Assembly (NCBI RefSeq): GCF_000020505.1
Contig: NC_011027.1
Location: forward strand, 1,906,001-1,970,000
DNA length: 64,000 nt
Direction: 5' to 3'
Source of the DNA: Chlorobaculum parvum NCIB 8327
GTDB lineage: Bacteria > Bacteroidota > Chlorobiia > Chlorobiales > Chlorobiaceae
Position 1 is the first letter of the stretch. The number at the start of each line of letters is the position of its first letter. The position numbers were made by a program, and so were the translations under genes. Under the pieces are notes generated by a model. It saw only the letters and a program-made list of their open reading frames with translations, was not told where the DNA came from and did not search any database. Shown here in pieces: positions 1 through 9,732 of this stretch.

Positions 1-210
1 TTAAAAAAAACTCGCTGCATTTGGTAACGGCAACTCGAAAAGATCAACCCTGCGCGCCCACCGCCCTTGTCGCCAGCTGTAAAAAGAAATAAGAACAGAA
101 AATAACGTCTCTGGAGGCGAACATGATAAACTTTTTGGTTTCCCCGATGGTTTTACTTTTAATTACTTATAAAGCCGTAACTTATCTTGCATCATCCGAA
201 CAACCTGCCG

Positions 211-2175
211 ATGCGGCCGAACAAAAAAAACGATAAGGCTTCAAAAGAACGGCCCGACAACCGTTTCATGCCGCCGGACAAGAGCCGGGACACTGACGAA
301 CGCTTTGCTGTAAAAGAGGGCGGTGAAGGCGGATTCCCGAAGTTCATCCTTTTGCTGATGCTGGCGCTGCTGGGCATTTTTGTGTTCCAACGCTTTTTCT
401 CGCAGGATGTCGCCCCGGAAGTCACGTACAATGAGTACCGTACGCTCCTGCAGGAACAGGCGCTGCTGGAAGCTACAGTCAAAACCGGCCCCGACCGCTC
501 CGCCCTGCTGACCGGCAAGCTCAAGACGAAACGCACTCTCCATCTGATCAATAACACGACCATCAGTGCCGACCGGTTCATGGTTCGCATTCCTGAATTT
601 GACCGCTCGCAGGCTGATAGCCTCAGTGACAGCGGCGTGCAGGTCAAAATCGTCCAGAGCACCGACGAGTTTTCCAATCTGCTCTTGCTCTTTTTGCCGT
701 GGGTGCTGTTCGGTGTGATTTACTTTGTCATTTTCAGGCGCATGTCGGCGCAGAATGGCGCGTCGAAAAACATCTTCAGCTTCGGCAAGAGCCGCGCCAA
801 GCTCATCAGCGAGTTCGATGTCAAGGTGACCTTCAAGGATGTGGCCGGGGTAAACGAAGCGGTCGAAGAGCTACAGGAGACCGTCGAGTTTCTGATGAAT
901 CCCGAGAAGTTCGAGAAAATAGGCGGCAAGATACCGAAAGGCGTGCTGCTGCTCGGCCCTCCCGGAACCGGCAAAACGTTGCTTGCCAAGGCGATCGCCG
1001 GAGAAGCCAAGGTCCCGTTTTTCTCGATTTCGGGCGCTGATTTCGTGGAGATGTTCGTCGGCGTCGGCGCGGCCCGTGTGCGCGATCTGTTCGAGACCGC
1101 CAAAAAGAATTCGCCCTGCATCGTCTTCATCGATGAGATCGACGCGGTTGGCAGAAGCCGCGGCGCTGGCCTCGGCGGCGGGCACGACGAGCGCGAGCAG
1201 ACGCTGAACCAGTTGCTGGTCGAGATGGACGGCTTCACCGCCAGGGACAACGTGATCCTGATTGCTGCGACCAACCGCCCGGATGTGCTCGACAGTGCGC
1301 TGTTGCGACCCGGCAGGTTCGACCGGCAGATCACCATCGACAAGCCCGACATTCGCGGACGCAAAGCAATTCTGGAAATTCACACAAGGAAAACGCCGCT
1401 CGACAGTTCGGTCGATCTGGAGACGATTGCCAAGAGCACCCCGGGTTTCTCGGGAGCCGATCTGGCCAATCTGGTCAATGAAGCGGCCTTGCTCGCATCG
1501 CGATACAACCAGACCGAAATCACCGCCGACAATTTCGAAGAGGCGCGCGACAAGGTTTTGATGGGCCCCGAACGCCGGAGCATGTACATCTCCGAGGAGC
1601 AGAAAAAGCTGACCGCCTATCATGAGGCGGGCCATGTGATCGTCTCGAAATTCACCAGCGGTTCGGATCCGATCCACAAAGTGACCATCATACCGCGCGG
1701 CCGAAGCCTCGGCCAGACCGCCTACCTCCCGCTTGAAGACCGCTTCACGCAGAACAAGGAGTACCTGATGGCGATGATCACCTATGCACTCGGCGGACGT
1801 GCAGCAGAGGAGCTGGTGTTCAACGAAATCAGTAACGGTGCGGCCAACGATATTGAAAAGGCGACCGAAATCGCCAGAAAGATGGTGCGCAACTGGGGCA
1901 TGAGTGACAAGCTCGGCCCGATCAATTACGGAAACGGCCACAAAGAGGTCTTTCTCGGCAAAGACTACTCCCACGTCAGGGAGTACAGCGAACAGACCGC
2001 GCTTCAGATCGATGAGGAGGTTCACCAGATCATTACCGGCTGCATGGATAATGCCCGTGACATTCTGACAAGGCACCGTCCGATTCTGAACAAGATGGCT
2101 GAATTGCTGATAGAGAAAGAGTCGCTGGACGCATCGGAAATCGATGCCATCATCGATGCCGGAGCTCCGGCCTGA
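211..2175 (+). CDS. ftsH: ATP-dependent zinc metalloprotease FtsH
   Basis: Membrane-anchored AAA+ protease that unfolds and degrades membrane and short-lived cytosolic proteins. Seen: a charged N-terminus, a membrane segment near residues 44-62, a periplasmic part, a second membrane segment near 155-175, the Walker A GPPGTGKT at about 249-256, Walker [11 protein letters not shown], the arginine-finger region and the zinc motif HEAGH at about 471-475. The length (654 residues) is normal. The ATG at 211 is preferred because it begins just before the charged tail; an in-frame TTG at 187 would add eight residues, and neither has a strong ribosome binding site. Bases 1-210 hold no gene I can support. 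The next gene starts 46 bases downstream, so co-transcription is possible. Confidence 0.96.
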   Translation: MRPNKKNDKASKERPDNRFMPPDKSRDTDERFAVKEGGEGGFPKFILLLMLALLGIFVFQRFFSQDVAPEVTYNEYRTLLQEQALLEATVKTGPDRSALLTGKLKTKRTLHLINNTTISADRFMVRIPEFDRSQADSLSDSGVQVKIVQSTDEFSNLLLLFLPWVLFGVIYFVIFRRMSAQNGASKNIFSFGKSRAKLISEFDVKVTFKDVAGVNEAVEELQETVEFLMNPEKFEKIGGKIPKGVLLLGPPGTGKTLLAKAIAGEAKVPFFSISGADFVEMFVGVGAARVRDLFETAKKNSPCIVFIDEIDAVGRSRGAGLGGGHDEREQTLNQLLVEMDGFTARDNVILIAATNRPDVLDSALLRPGRFDRQITIDKPDIRGRKAILEIHTRKTPLDSSVDLETIAKSTPGFSGADLANLVNEAALLASRYNQTEITADNFEEARDKVLMGPERRSMYISEEQKKLTAYHEAGHVIVSKFTSGSDPIHKVTIIPRGRSLGQTAYLPLEDRFTQNKEYLMAMITYALGGRAAEELVFNEISNGAANDIEKATEIARKMVRNWGMSDKLGPINYGNGHKEVFLGKDYSHVREYSEQTALQIDEEVHQIITGCMDNARDILTRHRPILNKMAELLIEKESLDASEIDAIIDAGAPA

Positions 2176-2221
2176 ACGGCCCAGCCGGAAACATCAACAA
2201 CGTTTTAACACCGGATTCACC

Positions 2222-2584
2222 ATGCAACTGATCATGCTGTTCATCATTGGCCTCGCTGCCGGATTGCTCTCGGGCATGTTCGGCGTTGGGGGCGGCGTGA
2301 TCATTGTACCGGCACTGGTGTTCTTTTTCGGTATGAACCAGCAGGCAGCGAACGGCACCTCGCTCATCGCGCTGCTCTTGCCGGTCGGGCTGCTCGGCGT
2401 TCTGGAATATTACCGGTCAGGCAACATTGCGATGCAGAACATCTGGTTCGGCCTGACCATTGCATTCGGCCTCTTTGCCGGAGCCTTTTTCGGAGCACAT
2501 TTGGCCATCGAGGTCTCAAGCGAGTTACTGCGGCGGATGTTCGCTGTTTTTCTTGTCTTCGTAGCCATCCGCCTTTGGCTTTAA
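2222..2584 (+). CDS. half-length TauE/SafE-family permease
   Basis: A 120-residue, very hydrophobic protein with about four membrane segments. Its start carries the TauE/SafE (DUF81) signature, a glycine-rich LLSGMFGVGGGVIIVPAL stretch at about residues 13-30. The family usually has about 250 residues made of two such repeats; only one repeat is present here and the frame ends cleanly, so the protein may act as a homodimer or be a naturally short version. The ATG at 2222 is chosen because the signature begins shortly after it; a longer frame overlapping ftsH adds an implausible hydrophilic leader. The family moves sulfite, sulfoacetate or other sulfonates/anions; the substrate here is unknown. 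Confidence 0.8.
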   Translation: MQLIMLFIIGLAAGLLSGMFGVGGGVIIVPALVFFFGMNQQAANGTSLIALLLPVGLLGVLEYYRSGNIAMQNIWFGLTIAFGLFAGAFFGAHLAIEVSSELLRRMFAVFLVFVAIRLWL

Positions 2585-2626
2585 TCTGTACAGTACCTGC
2601 AATCTATAACCAAAGCATACACTACC

Positions 2627-2929
2627 ATGGGACAGACTACCACCAAAGCCGACCTGGTGAACGTGATCGCCCAGCGGACAGGTCTGACAAAGCATGAAAC
2701 GGAATCGGTCGTCGATTGCCTGTTCGAAAGCATCATCGACTCACTCAAAGCTGGCAAACGAATCGAAATCCGGGGGTTCGGATCGTTTAACATCCGCTAC
2801 AAGAACCTGCGGCAGGCCCGAAACCCCAGAACCGGTGAAAAAGTCACCGTAGGGCCGAAGAACGTTCCGACCTTCAAAATCTCCAAAGAGTTCAAACACG
2901 CCGTAAGCGAGAGCCTGAAAGCCGAGTAG
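2627..2929 (+). CDS. hup: HU/IHF-family DNA-binding protein
   Basis: A 100-residue histone-like nucleoid protein. Seen: the N-terminal helical pair (TKADLVNVIAQRTGLTK), the family motif IEIRGFGSFNIRYK near residues 46-59 and the DNA-arm proline motif in RNPRTGEKVTV near 65-75. It is expected to dimerise and bend DNA. HU and IHF subunits cannot be separated safely by eye; the sequence looks like the generic HU/IHF-beta type of Chlorobi and Bacteroidetes. It starts 42 bases after the TauE-like gene and is followed by a hairpin that separates it from the convergent antiporter gene. Confidence 0.93.
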   Translation: MGQTTTKADLVNVIAQRTGLTKHETESVVDCLFESIIDSLKAGKRIEIRGFGSFNIRYKNLRQARNPRTGEKVTVGPKNVPTFKISKEFKHAVSESLKAE

Positions 2930-2964
2930 AAAGCTGTCTTGCTGCCGTCAGACAGAAGTACAAT

Positions 2965-2998
2965 CCGGTCATTCCGTTGTGTTGTGCAGAATGACCGG
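2965..2998. terminator. hairpin between convergent hup and nhaD
   Basis: A perfect 10-bp stem, CCGGTCATTC (2965-2974) with GAATGACCGG (2989-2998), encloses a 14-base loop. It lies between two convergent genes. There is no clear T-run on either side, so it is a probable but not textbook terminator. Confidence 0.55.
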
Positions 2999-3016
2999 TC
3001 AGGTGAAAAGAATTGG

Positions 3017-4483
3017 CTACCGGTTGAACAGGAAAAACCAGATGCCTGCAAACACCGGCAGGAGAACCGGAACCGAGTAGCGGAAGATATAGTCCACAAA
3101 AGAGGGGACGTCGGCTTCGGCCTGCTCGGCGATATTTTTCACCATGAAGTTCGGCGCATTACCGATGTAGGTCAGCGCACCGAAAAAGACCGATGCAATC
3201 GAAATGGCCATCAGGTAAACCGTTGACGAAACATCACCCGGCACCAGTGAGTCCATGCCGTATGCAAATCGAGCCACATCTGCCGTCACACCGGAATCGA
3301 GTCCGAACTTGCCAAGAGATCCGGCCAGAAAATTGAGGTACGTCGGCGCGTTATCGAGTACGCCTGACAGAATGCCGGTTGCCCAGTAGAAGCGCGAAAC
3401 ACTGAATCCGGCAGCGTGCTCCTGCGCGTAGGAGCCGATCAGCTGAAGTGCCGGAATCATGGTTGCGAAAATACCGATAAACAGGAACCCCACCTCCTTG
3501 ATTGGCTCGAAGTTGAATTCATTGCCCGCAAGCGCCTCTTTATCCGAAGTTTTATAAGCCACCACAGCGATAACGGCCATAATCAGCTCCCGGATGCCGA
3601 AAGGCAGGCCGAACAGCTCCTGAAGGCTCGGGAAACCGTGAATCACGGCAGGGTCGAGAAAAACCGAACCGATCAGCAGCACGAGATAGATGAAATTCTT
3701 CGAACCACGCAGCTCGATCAGGCGACCTCCCGAGGGCGAAGCTTCAGCTGAGGGTTCCCCCTTTTTGCCGGACACGAAATCAAGCGCCATCAGAATCACG
3801 CAAAGCGCTACCACTGTGACAAGCCAGGGCAGCCAGACATGGCTGAGCACCCAGAAAAAGGGCACCCCTCGAAGAAAGCCGAGAAAGAGCGGAGGATCGC
3901 CGATAGGCGTAAGCCCACCTCCGATATTGCTGACGATAAAGATGAAAAAGACGACGTGAAACGCCTTGAGCCGCCCCTCGTTGATTCTCAGGTAGGGGCG
4001 AATCAGCAACATCGACGCCCCGGTCGTGCCAACCATATTGGCCAGAATCGCACCGAAAAACAGCAACGCGCCGTTCACAAGCGGTGAACCCCGGCGTCCG
4101 ATCTTTATCAGAATACCACCCGCGACCACAAACAGGGCGGAAATAAGTGAGATAAAGGAGAGGTACTCTTCGAGGGTGTTAACGAGCAGATGGGGACCAT
4201 GCGCCATACGAAATCCGTACCAGAGCGCCACAACGCTGCCCAGTGCAATGGAAATCCGCTTGTAGTTATGCTCCCAGAATCTGGAGTAGAACAGCGGACC
4301 GGTAGCGATCATCAGCAACAGCAAGACGAACGGCACGGCCAGCCAGACCGGCGGCAGTGAGGCGTGTCCGCCTCCACCAGCCGCCGTGCTGCACAAAGCA
4401 ACAGCTGGATCGATTGTCAGGAAACTCACAAGCAGCGCAACAACTGCCGCGCCGCGCCCAGTCAGGCCGGGTCGATCCTTCAT
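3017..4483 (-). CDS. nhaD: NhaD-type sodium/proton antiporter
   Basis: A 488-residue inner-membrane protein of the ion transporter superfamily (NhaD / citrate-transporter fold), expected to exchange Na+ for H+ and support ion and pH balance. Seen: an N-terminal signal-like hydrophobic stretch, about 12 further membrane segments and the conserved motifs ILANMVGTTGASMLLIRP (about residues 150-167) and GGGLTPIGDPPLFLGFLRG (about 190-208), typical of NhaD. The C-terminal half repeats the pattern with a DNAPTYLNFL motif. The length fits the family. It is transcribed towards hup; apt lies 25 bases upstream on the same strand, so the two may share a transcript. Confidence 0.88.
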   Translation of the reverse strand: MKDRPGLTGRGAAVVALLVSFLTIDPAVALCSTAAGGGGHASLPPVWLAVPFVLLLLMIATGPLFYSRFWEHNYKRISIALGSVVALWYGFRMAHGPHLLVNTLEEYLSFISLISALFVVAGGILIKIGRRGSPLVNGALLFFGAILANMVGTTGASMLLIRPYLRINEGRLKAFHVVFFIFIVSNIGGGLTPIGDPPLFLGFLRGVPFFWVLSHVWLPWLVTVVALCVILMALDFVSGKKGEPSAEASPSGGRLIELRGSKNFIYLVLLIGSVFLDPAVIHGFPSLQELFGLPFGIRELIMAVIAVVAYKTSDKEALAGNEFNFEPIKEVGFLFIGIFATMIPALQLIGSYAQEHAAGFSVSRFYWATGILSGVLDNAPTYLNFLAGSLGKFGLDSGVTADVARFAYGMDSLVPGDVSSTVYLMAISIASVFFGALTYIGNAPNFMVKNIAEQAEADVPSFVDYIFRYSVPVLLPVFAGIWFFLFNR

Positions 4484-4508
4484 AGCTGCGTTTTAATAGG
4501 GCGTTTCG

Positions 4509-5042
4509 TTAATCCCCTTCGAATTCAGTCAACGAGAAGATATTGTAGCCTTTGTCGCGGATTTTCTTTTCACCACCAACGTCGGGCAGATTGACGATGA
4601 AGCCCATGCTGGCGACCACGCCGCCCAGCTTCTCAACCAGCGCAGCAGCAGCCAGAGCCGTTCCGCCCGTAGCCAGGAGGTCATCGACCAGCAGCACGCG
4701 CTGCCCCTTCACCAGAGAGTCGGTATGCATTTCGATTTTGTCGCTGCCGTACTCGAGATCGTATTCGAGCTGCACCACGTCAGCCGGCAGCTTACCCGGC
4801 TTCCTGACCGGAACAAACCCCTTGCCAAGCGTATAGGAAAGCGCGCCACCAATAATGAACCCCCTGGCCTCGATACCTACGATCACATCGAAATCGATAC
4901 CGTTGGACAGATAGTGCTGGGTCATATTGTCAATAACGAGACGAAAACCAACCGGATCCTTGATCAGGGTGGTGATGTCACGGAACATGATTCCTTTCTT
5001 CGGATAATCGGGAACGGTACGAATCCTGGATTTGATGGGCAT
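4509..5042 (-). CDS. apt: adenine phosphoribosyltransferase
   Basis: A 177-residue cytosolic purine-salvage enzyme that makes AMP and pyrophosphate from adenine and PRPP. Seen: the N-terminal IRTVPDYPKKGIMFRDIT motif characteristic of Apt, the adenine-site GIEARGFIIGGAL region at about 59-71 and the PRPP-binding loop VLLVDDLLATGGTA at about 121-134. The length is the family norm. It precedes nhaD on the same strand. Confidence 0.97.
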   Translation of the reverse strand: MPIKSRIRTVPDYPKKGIMFRDITTLIKDPVGFRLVIDNMTQHYLSNGIDFDVIVGIEARGFIIGGALSYTLGKGFVPVRKPGKLPADVVQLEYDLEYGSDKIEMHTDSLVKGQRVLLVDDLLATGGTALAAAALVEKLGGVVASMGFIVNLPDVGGEKKIRDKGYNIFSLTEFEGD

Positions 5043-5136
5043 AGCGATAGAGGTTTGTCGGAATTGTTAAATACTGCCAAAACAAAGGATTCCTGACACT
5101 CTGAATCACAAAAAAAGCGGCCAGGAAACGAAAAAT

Positions 5137-6507
5137 TTAAAATACGAGTCTGCCCTGTAAAAGCAAACCCTCACCCACTCCCTCAATGACAACCTCACGC
5201 TCAACACCTTTCATCGACTCACCACCTGCGGCGTCATCGATCGCGACCTGCACCCGGAGGTAGTTCTCGCTGTAGCCGCTCCAGAGCATCTTTCCATCTG
5301 CATCGGCACCCCCCTCTTCGAACAACACTCTGACTTGACGACCGATGAACGAGCTGGCGAATCGCCGTTCAAGCTGCTGACCGAGTTGCGCAAGGCGTGT
5401 TGCCCTGCGAGAAGCCTCTGCGCTGACGACACGACTTACCCGCTTCTCGGCAATCTCCCGGGAAAGCCTGGTGCCCGGACGTACCGAACAACTGAAAACA
5501 TGTAGATATGCGACAGGCAGCTCCTCGATGAAACGATACATCGTCTCAAAATCCTGCTCGCTCTCGCCGGGATACCCGACCATCACATCCGCGCCGATAG
5601 CGCACCCCCGGATCGAGGAGACGGCACGCAACAGGCGCTCACGATACAGCGCTGTATCGTACTGCCGCCCCATCGCCTTGAGCACCTTGTCCGAGCCACT
5701 CTGCAACGGCAGATGAAAATGGGGCATAATTTTGGTCGAACCTGCAACCAGCTCAATAAGCTCATCATCGAGAAACTGCGGCTCGATCGAACTGATGCGG
5801 ATTCGGCTCACATCAAGCTCTTCCAGATGCCGGAGCAGATCGGTAAATCCATGCTGCCCGTCGTGATAATCGGCAATATTAATGCCGGTCAGAACGATTT
5901 CCCGATAGCCCGCCTCGGCGATAGCAGCAGCCCGCTCCATCACCGTAGCCAGCGGTACGGAACGGGAACGCCCCCTGGCCAGAGGAATCGCACAATACGC
6001 ACATCCGAAACTGCAACCATCCTGAATCTTCAGAAAAGCTCTGGTTCTGCCCTTCTCCGGCTGACGAATCAGCGAACTGGCTACATGAGCTGCGGATGAG
6101 GCCTCGACAGGAGAAACCCTGACCCGAACGTTGCGCTCTTTTCGGTCCGGTTCCTCCAGATAATGCGAACGATCAAACTTTTCGGCCATACCCAACACCA
6201 GCGATACCCCATCGATTTGCGCAATGTGCTCCGGGGCAAGTTGCGCATAACATCCGGCCACTACCACTTTTGCATTCGGATGCTTTTTGATTGCTTTCCG
6301 AATCTGCTGCCTTGATTTCCGTTCCGCTTCACCGGTAACCGCACAGGTATGAATAAGAATGATATCAGCACCATCGCGAATGTCGTGAAATTGCCAACCC
6401 TCGGCAACCAGCATATCAACGATCGATGCTGTTTCAGCATAATTGACTTTGCAACCAAGAGTTACAGCAGCAACGCTTTTCTGTTTCACAGAGCTTGAGT
6501 TATTCAT
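5137..6507 (-). CDS. mtaB: tRNA ms2t6A37 methylthiotransferase MtaB
   Basis: A 456-residue radical-SAM methylthiotransferase that adds a methylthio group to t6A at position 37 of tRNA. Seen: the N-terminal UPF0004 domain with conserved cysteines (TLGCKVNYAE, HTCAVTGEAE, VAGCYAQL) binding one Fe-S cluster, then the radical-SAM motif CSFGCAYC at about residues 165-172 and a C-terminal TRAM-like region. The NYAE variant and overall layout match MtaB (YqeV) better than MiaB or RimO. A 12-base palindrome lies just upstream of its start. The 291 bases upstream are AT-rich and shared with a divergent gene. Confidence 0.93.
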   Translation of the reverse strand: MNNSSSVKQKSVAAVTLGCKVNYAETASIVDMLVAEGWQFHDIRDGADIILIHTCAVTGEAERKSRQQIRKAIKKHPNAKVVVAGCYAQLAPEHIAQIDGVSLVLGMAEKFDRSHYLEEPDRKERNVRVRVSPVEASSAAHVASSLIRQPEKGRTRAFLKIQDGCSFGCAYCAIPLARGRSRSVPLATVMERAAAIAEAGYREIVLTGINIADYHDGQHGFTDLLRHLEELDVSRIRISSIEPQFLDDELIELVAGSTKIMPHFHLPLQSGSDKVLKAMGRQYDTALYRERLLRAVSSIRGCAIGADVMVGYPGESEQDFETMYRFIEELPVAYLHVFSCSVRPGTRLSREIAEKRVSRVVSAEASRRATRLAQLGQQLERRFASSFIGRQVRVLFEEGGADADGKMLWSGYSENYLRVQVAIDDAAGGESMKGVEREVVIEGVGEGLLLQGRLVF

Positions 6508-6521
6508 CTATGCAATGGAAT

Positions 6522-6533
6522 GTTTCATGAAAC
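6522..6533. promoter_or_regulatory. palindrome upstream of mtaB
   Basis: The perfect 12-base palindrome GTTTCATGAAAC begins 15 bases upstream of the mtaB start codon, within the AT-rich divergent region 6508-6798. It could be a regulator site; no matching regulator is known here. Confidence 0.25.
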
Positions 6534-6798
6534 AAAATGAAAATAGAACCCGAGGAGTAAAATTTACGGTATATTGAAACCTATATTTCTTGCTTTCAAA
6601 ACAAAGCGTCAGAAAAAACAGAACAAGACGAATTAGCATACCTCCAGATTACACCAAACACACAAAATGATTTCACGAGATAAATATTTCTTTTTTCGAT
6701 TGCAATATTAAACACAACGACAGTATATTTAAAACGTGCTCAGATAATACCAAAAACCTGATGACTCGAAAAAACAGCAAACAGAAAACATTAGTACC

Positions 6799-7245
6799 AT
6801 GAAAACAGAATCACCAGACAAGTTTGATCTTTACATTGCGAATGTCGATGAATTCAAGGCGCTGAACAGGGAAAAAAACGAACTCAAAGAAAAAATTGCT
6901 GAGATGAGGCGTCAGTTCGAAGAAACAATTCAGCCCTTCGAAGACGAACTGAATACGATCATCAAAAAGCTCGAAAACAACCTCTCGAAAATAGAAGGTA
7001 CGGCTGCTCCGAAAACCACCGGAACCGCCAAATTCGGGCGCGGAAAACTCGGCATTGCAATCAAAAACCTCCTTCAGGCAAATCCGGACAAGGCATTCAA
7101 GCCTCGTGAAATCGCTGCCGCATTGCAGACCAAAGGCACCGCAGTCAGCCTCTGGTTCAACAAGTATGGCAGCCAGGATCCTGAAATCGAGCGTATTCCC
7201 GTAGGCGAAGGCGGCAAACGCTTCCTTTATCAGATCAAACGCTGA
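6799..7245 (+). CDS. coiled-coil protein with winged-helix-like C-terminus
   Basis: I do not recognise a named family. The 148 residues fall in two parts: residues 15-70 are highly charged and predicted coiled coil (MRRQFEETIQPFEDELN and similar), followed by a T/G/A linker and a basic, globular C-terminal half (about 85-148) containing a helix-turn-helix-like stretch FKPREIAAALQTKGTAVSLW and ending in a beta-wing-like KRFLYQIKR. This suggests a dimeric nucleic-acid-binding protein (inference). It is a single-gene unit with an AT-rich 290-base upstream region and a strong hairpin downstream. Its composition matches the host, so recent transfer is not indicated. Confidence 0.75.
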   Translation: MKTESPDKFDLYIANVDEFKALNREKNELKEKIAEMRRQFEETIQPFEDELNTIIKKLENNLSKIEGTAAPKTTGTAKFGRGKLGIAIKNLLQANPDKAFKPREIAAALQTKGTAVSLWFNKYGSQDPEIERIPVGEGGKRFLYQIKR

Positions 7246-7292
7246 TCTTCCCGTTCAAGGCGCGAGAACAGAACTCCTCCTTACCTATCCAG

Positions 7293-7327
7293 AAACAAGG
7301 CCGTCAATGAAAAAGACGGCCTTGTTT
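7293..7327. terminator. bidirectional terminator hairpin
   Basis: A perfect 13-bp stem, AAACAAGGCCGTC (7293-7305) and GACGGCCTTGTTT (7315-7327), with a 9-base A-rich loop. It sits between the convergent coiled-coil protein gene and rodA, and can serve both strands. Confidence 0.85.
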
Positions 7328-7354
7328 CGTTATAGTAAGCCCCTGCATAACGAT

Positions 7355-8656
7355 TCAATAACCGATATTCCTCCGGTTTTTTGCGAAATTCATAGCGATA
7401 CCAACCATCATCATATTCGCAACAAGAGAGGATCCTCCATAGGAAATAAACGGCAAAGGTACGCCAATAACCGGCATAACCCCTATCGTCATGCCGATGT
7501 TAATCACCACATGAGTCATCAGCAATGAAGCATAGCCGACAAGCATCAGTTCGACAAACCGGTTTTTGATTGCTTTCACCATCCAGACCATGCGCAAAAC
7601 AAGGGTCAGAAAAAACAGAAGAAGCAATGTCGAGCCAACAAGCCCCAGCTCTTCGGCAACAACACAAAAAATGAAATCAGTCCACTGGGCAGGTATGTAC
7701 CGAAGCTGAGTCTGCGTGCCCTGAAGAAACCCTTTGCCGAACAATCCGCCGGAAGCGATCGCTATCTTTGCCTGAAGTGCATTATAGCCTGCGCCCTGCG
7801 GATCAGCAGACGGGTCGAGAAAAATCTGTATCCTCTTGATCTGATGTGGCTTGAGAATCATACTCGTAAACTTCCAGGTCAACAAGCCGCTCAACATACC
7901 CCCGCCGACAACGATCAACTGATGAAAAGAGAAACGCTTTCCAACCACGATCAACAACAGTATGGAAACGGCGGCAAGTATAAAAAGAATGGTCAGGTTG
8001 AAAAAACCGGATAGCATCAGCGCAACCGGGACAACAGCCACCACGATATAATAGAGGTTAAACCCGGCAAGCACAATCATCGGAATAATAAACGAAAGGC
8101 AGGTCAGCGCCGTGCCGGTATCGGGCTGAAGCAACACCAGTCCGGCAGGCACAAGCGCGATAGCAAGCACTTTCGCCAAATCAGACTTATTGCTGATATC
8201 GGTCTGGTCATCGGAAAGAAACCTCGCCATGGCGATGATGGTTATCATCTTGGTCAACTCGGAGGGCTGGAAGCTGAACATACCGAACCGCACCCAACTG
8301 GTCGCTCCGGCAACCTTTCGCCCGAAAACCAGCACGGCAACCAACAGAATGATTCCGAGAGCGTAAATCAGGTAGGCATTGTCTTTGATGATACGGTAAT
8401 CGATATACGAGAAGGCCGCAACAACGGCATAGCCGGCAATAGCCCACGTCAACTGCCGATAAAAAAGGGTGACCGATTCGGCCGTTCCGTTCGTAGCGCT
8501 GAAAACAGCCATCAGACCCATGATGACCAGGCCGGTCATGGGAAGCAACAGCCACAATTGATCGAGATTGTTATTCTTTTCCATCAGGTATCGATGAAGA
8601 GGAGGTAAATCATGGTTATCTTGGGAATATAAATTCTTCCCCGCCGGAACAACCAT
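7355..8656 (-). CDS. rodA: rod-shape peptidoglycan polymerase RodA
   Basis: SEDS-family integral membrane glycosyltransferase that polymerises lipid II during cell elongation. Seen: about 10 membrane segments, the SEDS motif [25 protein letters not shown] region with the QPSE signature, [10 protein letters not shown], and the C-terminal [14 protein letters not shown] motif. The PDTGTA aspartate is the expected catalytic residue of SEDS proteins. Chlorobi have separate FtsW and RodA; the short loops and absence of a division-cluster context favour RodA, but FtsW is not excluded. The start is uncertain: the ATG at 8656 gives 433 residues, an in-frame ATG at 8584 gives 409 and begins MEKNNN just before the first membrane segment. 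Divergent from era. Confidence 0.9.
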   Translation of the reverse strand: MVVPAGKNLYSQDNHDLPPLHRYLMEKNNNLDQLWLLLPMTGLVIMGLMAVFSATNGTAESVTLFYRQLTWAIAGYAVVAAFSYIDYRIIKDNAYLIYALGIILLVAVLVFGRKVAGATSWVRFGMFSFQPSELTKMITIIAMARFLSDDQTDISNKSDLAKVLAIALVPAGLVLLQPDTGTALTCLSFIIPMIVLAGFNLYYIVVAVVPVALMLSGFFNLTILFILAAVSILLLIVVGKRFSFHQLIVVGGGMLSGLLTWKFTSMILKPHQIKRIQIFLDPSADPQGAGYNALQAKIAIASGGLFGKGFLQGTQTQLRYIPAQWTDFIFCVVAEELGLVGSTLLLLFFLTLVLRMVWMVKAIKNRFVELMLVGYASLLMTHVVINIGMTIGVMPVIGVPLPFISYGGSSLVANMMMVGIAMNFAKNRRNIGY

Positions 8657-8702
8657 CAGGAAAGTTTCGGCAAAAAAATATCACAGAACGGGAGCAACAT
8701 CA

Positions 8703-9620
8703 GTGCAGCCACCACCATTCTCCTGCGGCCATGCAACGTTCGTCGGCGCACCGAATGCCGGAAAATCGACCCTGCTGAATCGCCTGCTGGATCACAAGCT
8801 ATCGATTGTCACCCCAAAACCGCAAACTACAAGAAAAAAAATCACCGGAATCTACCACGACGACCGGAGCCAGATCATCATTCTCGACACGCCCGGCATC
8901 ATGGACCCGAAGCAAAGCCTGCACGAATCGATGCTGGAAATCACCCGGCGGTCACTGCGTGACACGGATGTCATCGTGGCCCTTATCCCCTTACAGAAAG
9001 GAGAGGAGCCATTCGACAGAGCGTTTGCCGACGAGCTGATCGAGCAATGGGTGCGTCCGGCGGACAAACCCTTCGTGATCGCCTTGAACAAGGCCGATCT
9101 TGTTCCAGAAGAGACCGTCCACCAAGTGCAGAACGAAATCATGGAGCGCTACCACCCCATAGCCGTCCCGGCTTTGTCAGCGCTCACCGGCAGCAACATA
9201 CAGGAGCTGATCGACCTGCTCAGGCCGCTACTCCCGCTTGACGAGCCGATCTGGCCGGACGACATCCTGAGCACCGAACCCGAACGGTTCTTTGTCGGCG
9301 AAATCATCCGCGAAAAAATCTTTCTGCAGTTCGGCCGTGAAATCCCCTACTCGACCGAAGTGGTTATCGACGAGTTCAAAGAGCAACATGAAAACGACCC
9401 GAGTAAAAAGGATCTGATCCGCTGCTCCATTATCGTCGAACGCAACAGCCAGAAGCAGATCATCATCGGTCAGAAAGGTGCGGCCATCAAAAAACTCGGC
9501 CAGGCGGCCCGCAAAGAGATCGAAGAGCTGCTCGACCGTCCCGTCTTCCTTGAGATCTTTGTCAAGATCCGTCCCGACTGGCGAAAGAAAAAGAACCTGC
9601 TCAAAAGCTACGGCTACTGA
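8703..9620 (+). CDS. era: ribosome-assembly GTPase Era
   Basis: A 305-residue GTPase that binds 16S rRNA near its 3' end and helps mature the 30S subunit. Seen: G1 GAPNAGKST at residues 15-23, G3 DTPG near 62-65, G4 NKAD near 125-128 and the C-terminal KH domain (about 205-290) with the [11 protein letters not shown] GxxG loop. The start is GTG at 8703, since the G1 motif follows closely. Single-gene unit, divergent from rodA and ending at a strong terminator. Confidence 0.96.
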   Translation: MQPPPFSCGHATFVGAPNAGKSTLLNRLLDHKLSIVTPKPQTTRKKITGIYHDDRSQIIILDTPGIMDPKQSLHESMLEITRRSLRDTDVIVALIPLQKGEEPFDRAFADELIEQWVRPADKPFVIALNKADLVPEETVHQVQNEIMERYHPIAVPALSALTGSNIQELIDLLRPLLPLDEPIWPDDILSTEPERFFVGEIIREKIFLQFGREIPYSTEVVIDEFKEQHENDPSKKDLIRCSIIVERNSQKQIIIGQKGAAIKKLGQAARKEIEELLDRPVFLEIFVKIRPDWRKKKNLLKSYGY

Positions 9621-9668
9621 AACAAAGTAGCGGAGAACGAAGAGATAACACCCTTTTTTGCTATAAAC

Positions 9669-9703
9669 GGAAAAACCCCTTCACAAAAGGAAGGGGTTTT
9701 TCC
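9669..9703. terminator. bidirectional terminator between era and rpsA
   Basis: Perfect 14-bp stem GGAAAAACCCCTTC (9669-9682) / GAAGGGGTTTTTCC (9690-9703) with a 7-base loop. The A-run and T-run in the stem let it work for both era (+) and rpsA (-). Confidence 0.9.
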
Positions 9704-9732
9704 AGCTATGGCTGTAACAAACGTAGGGAAAA

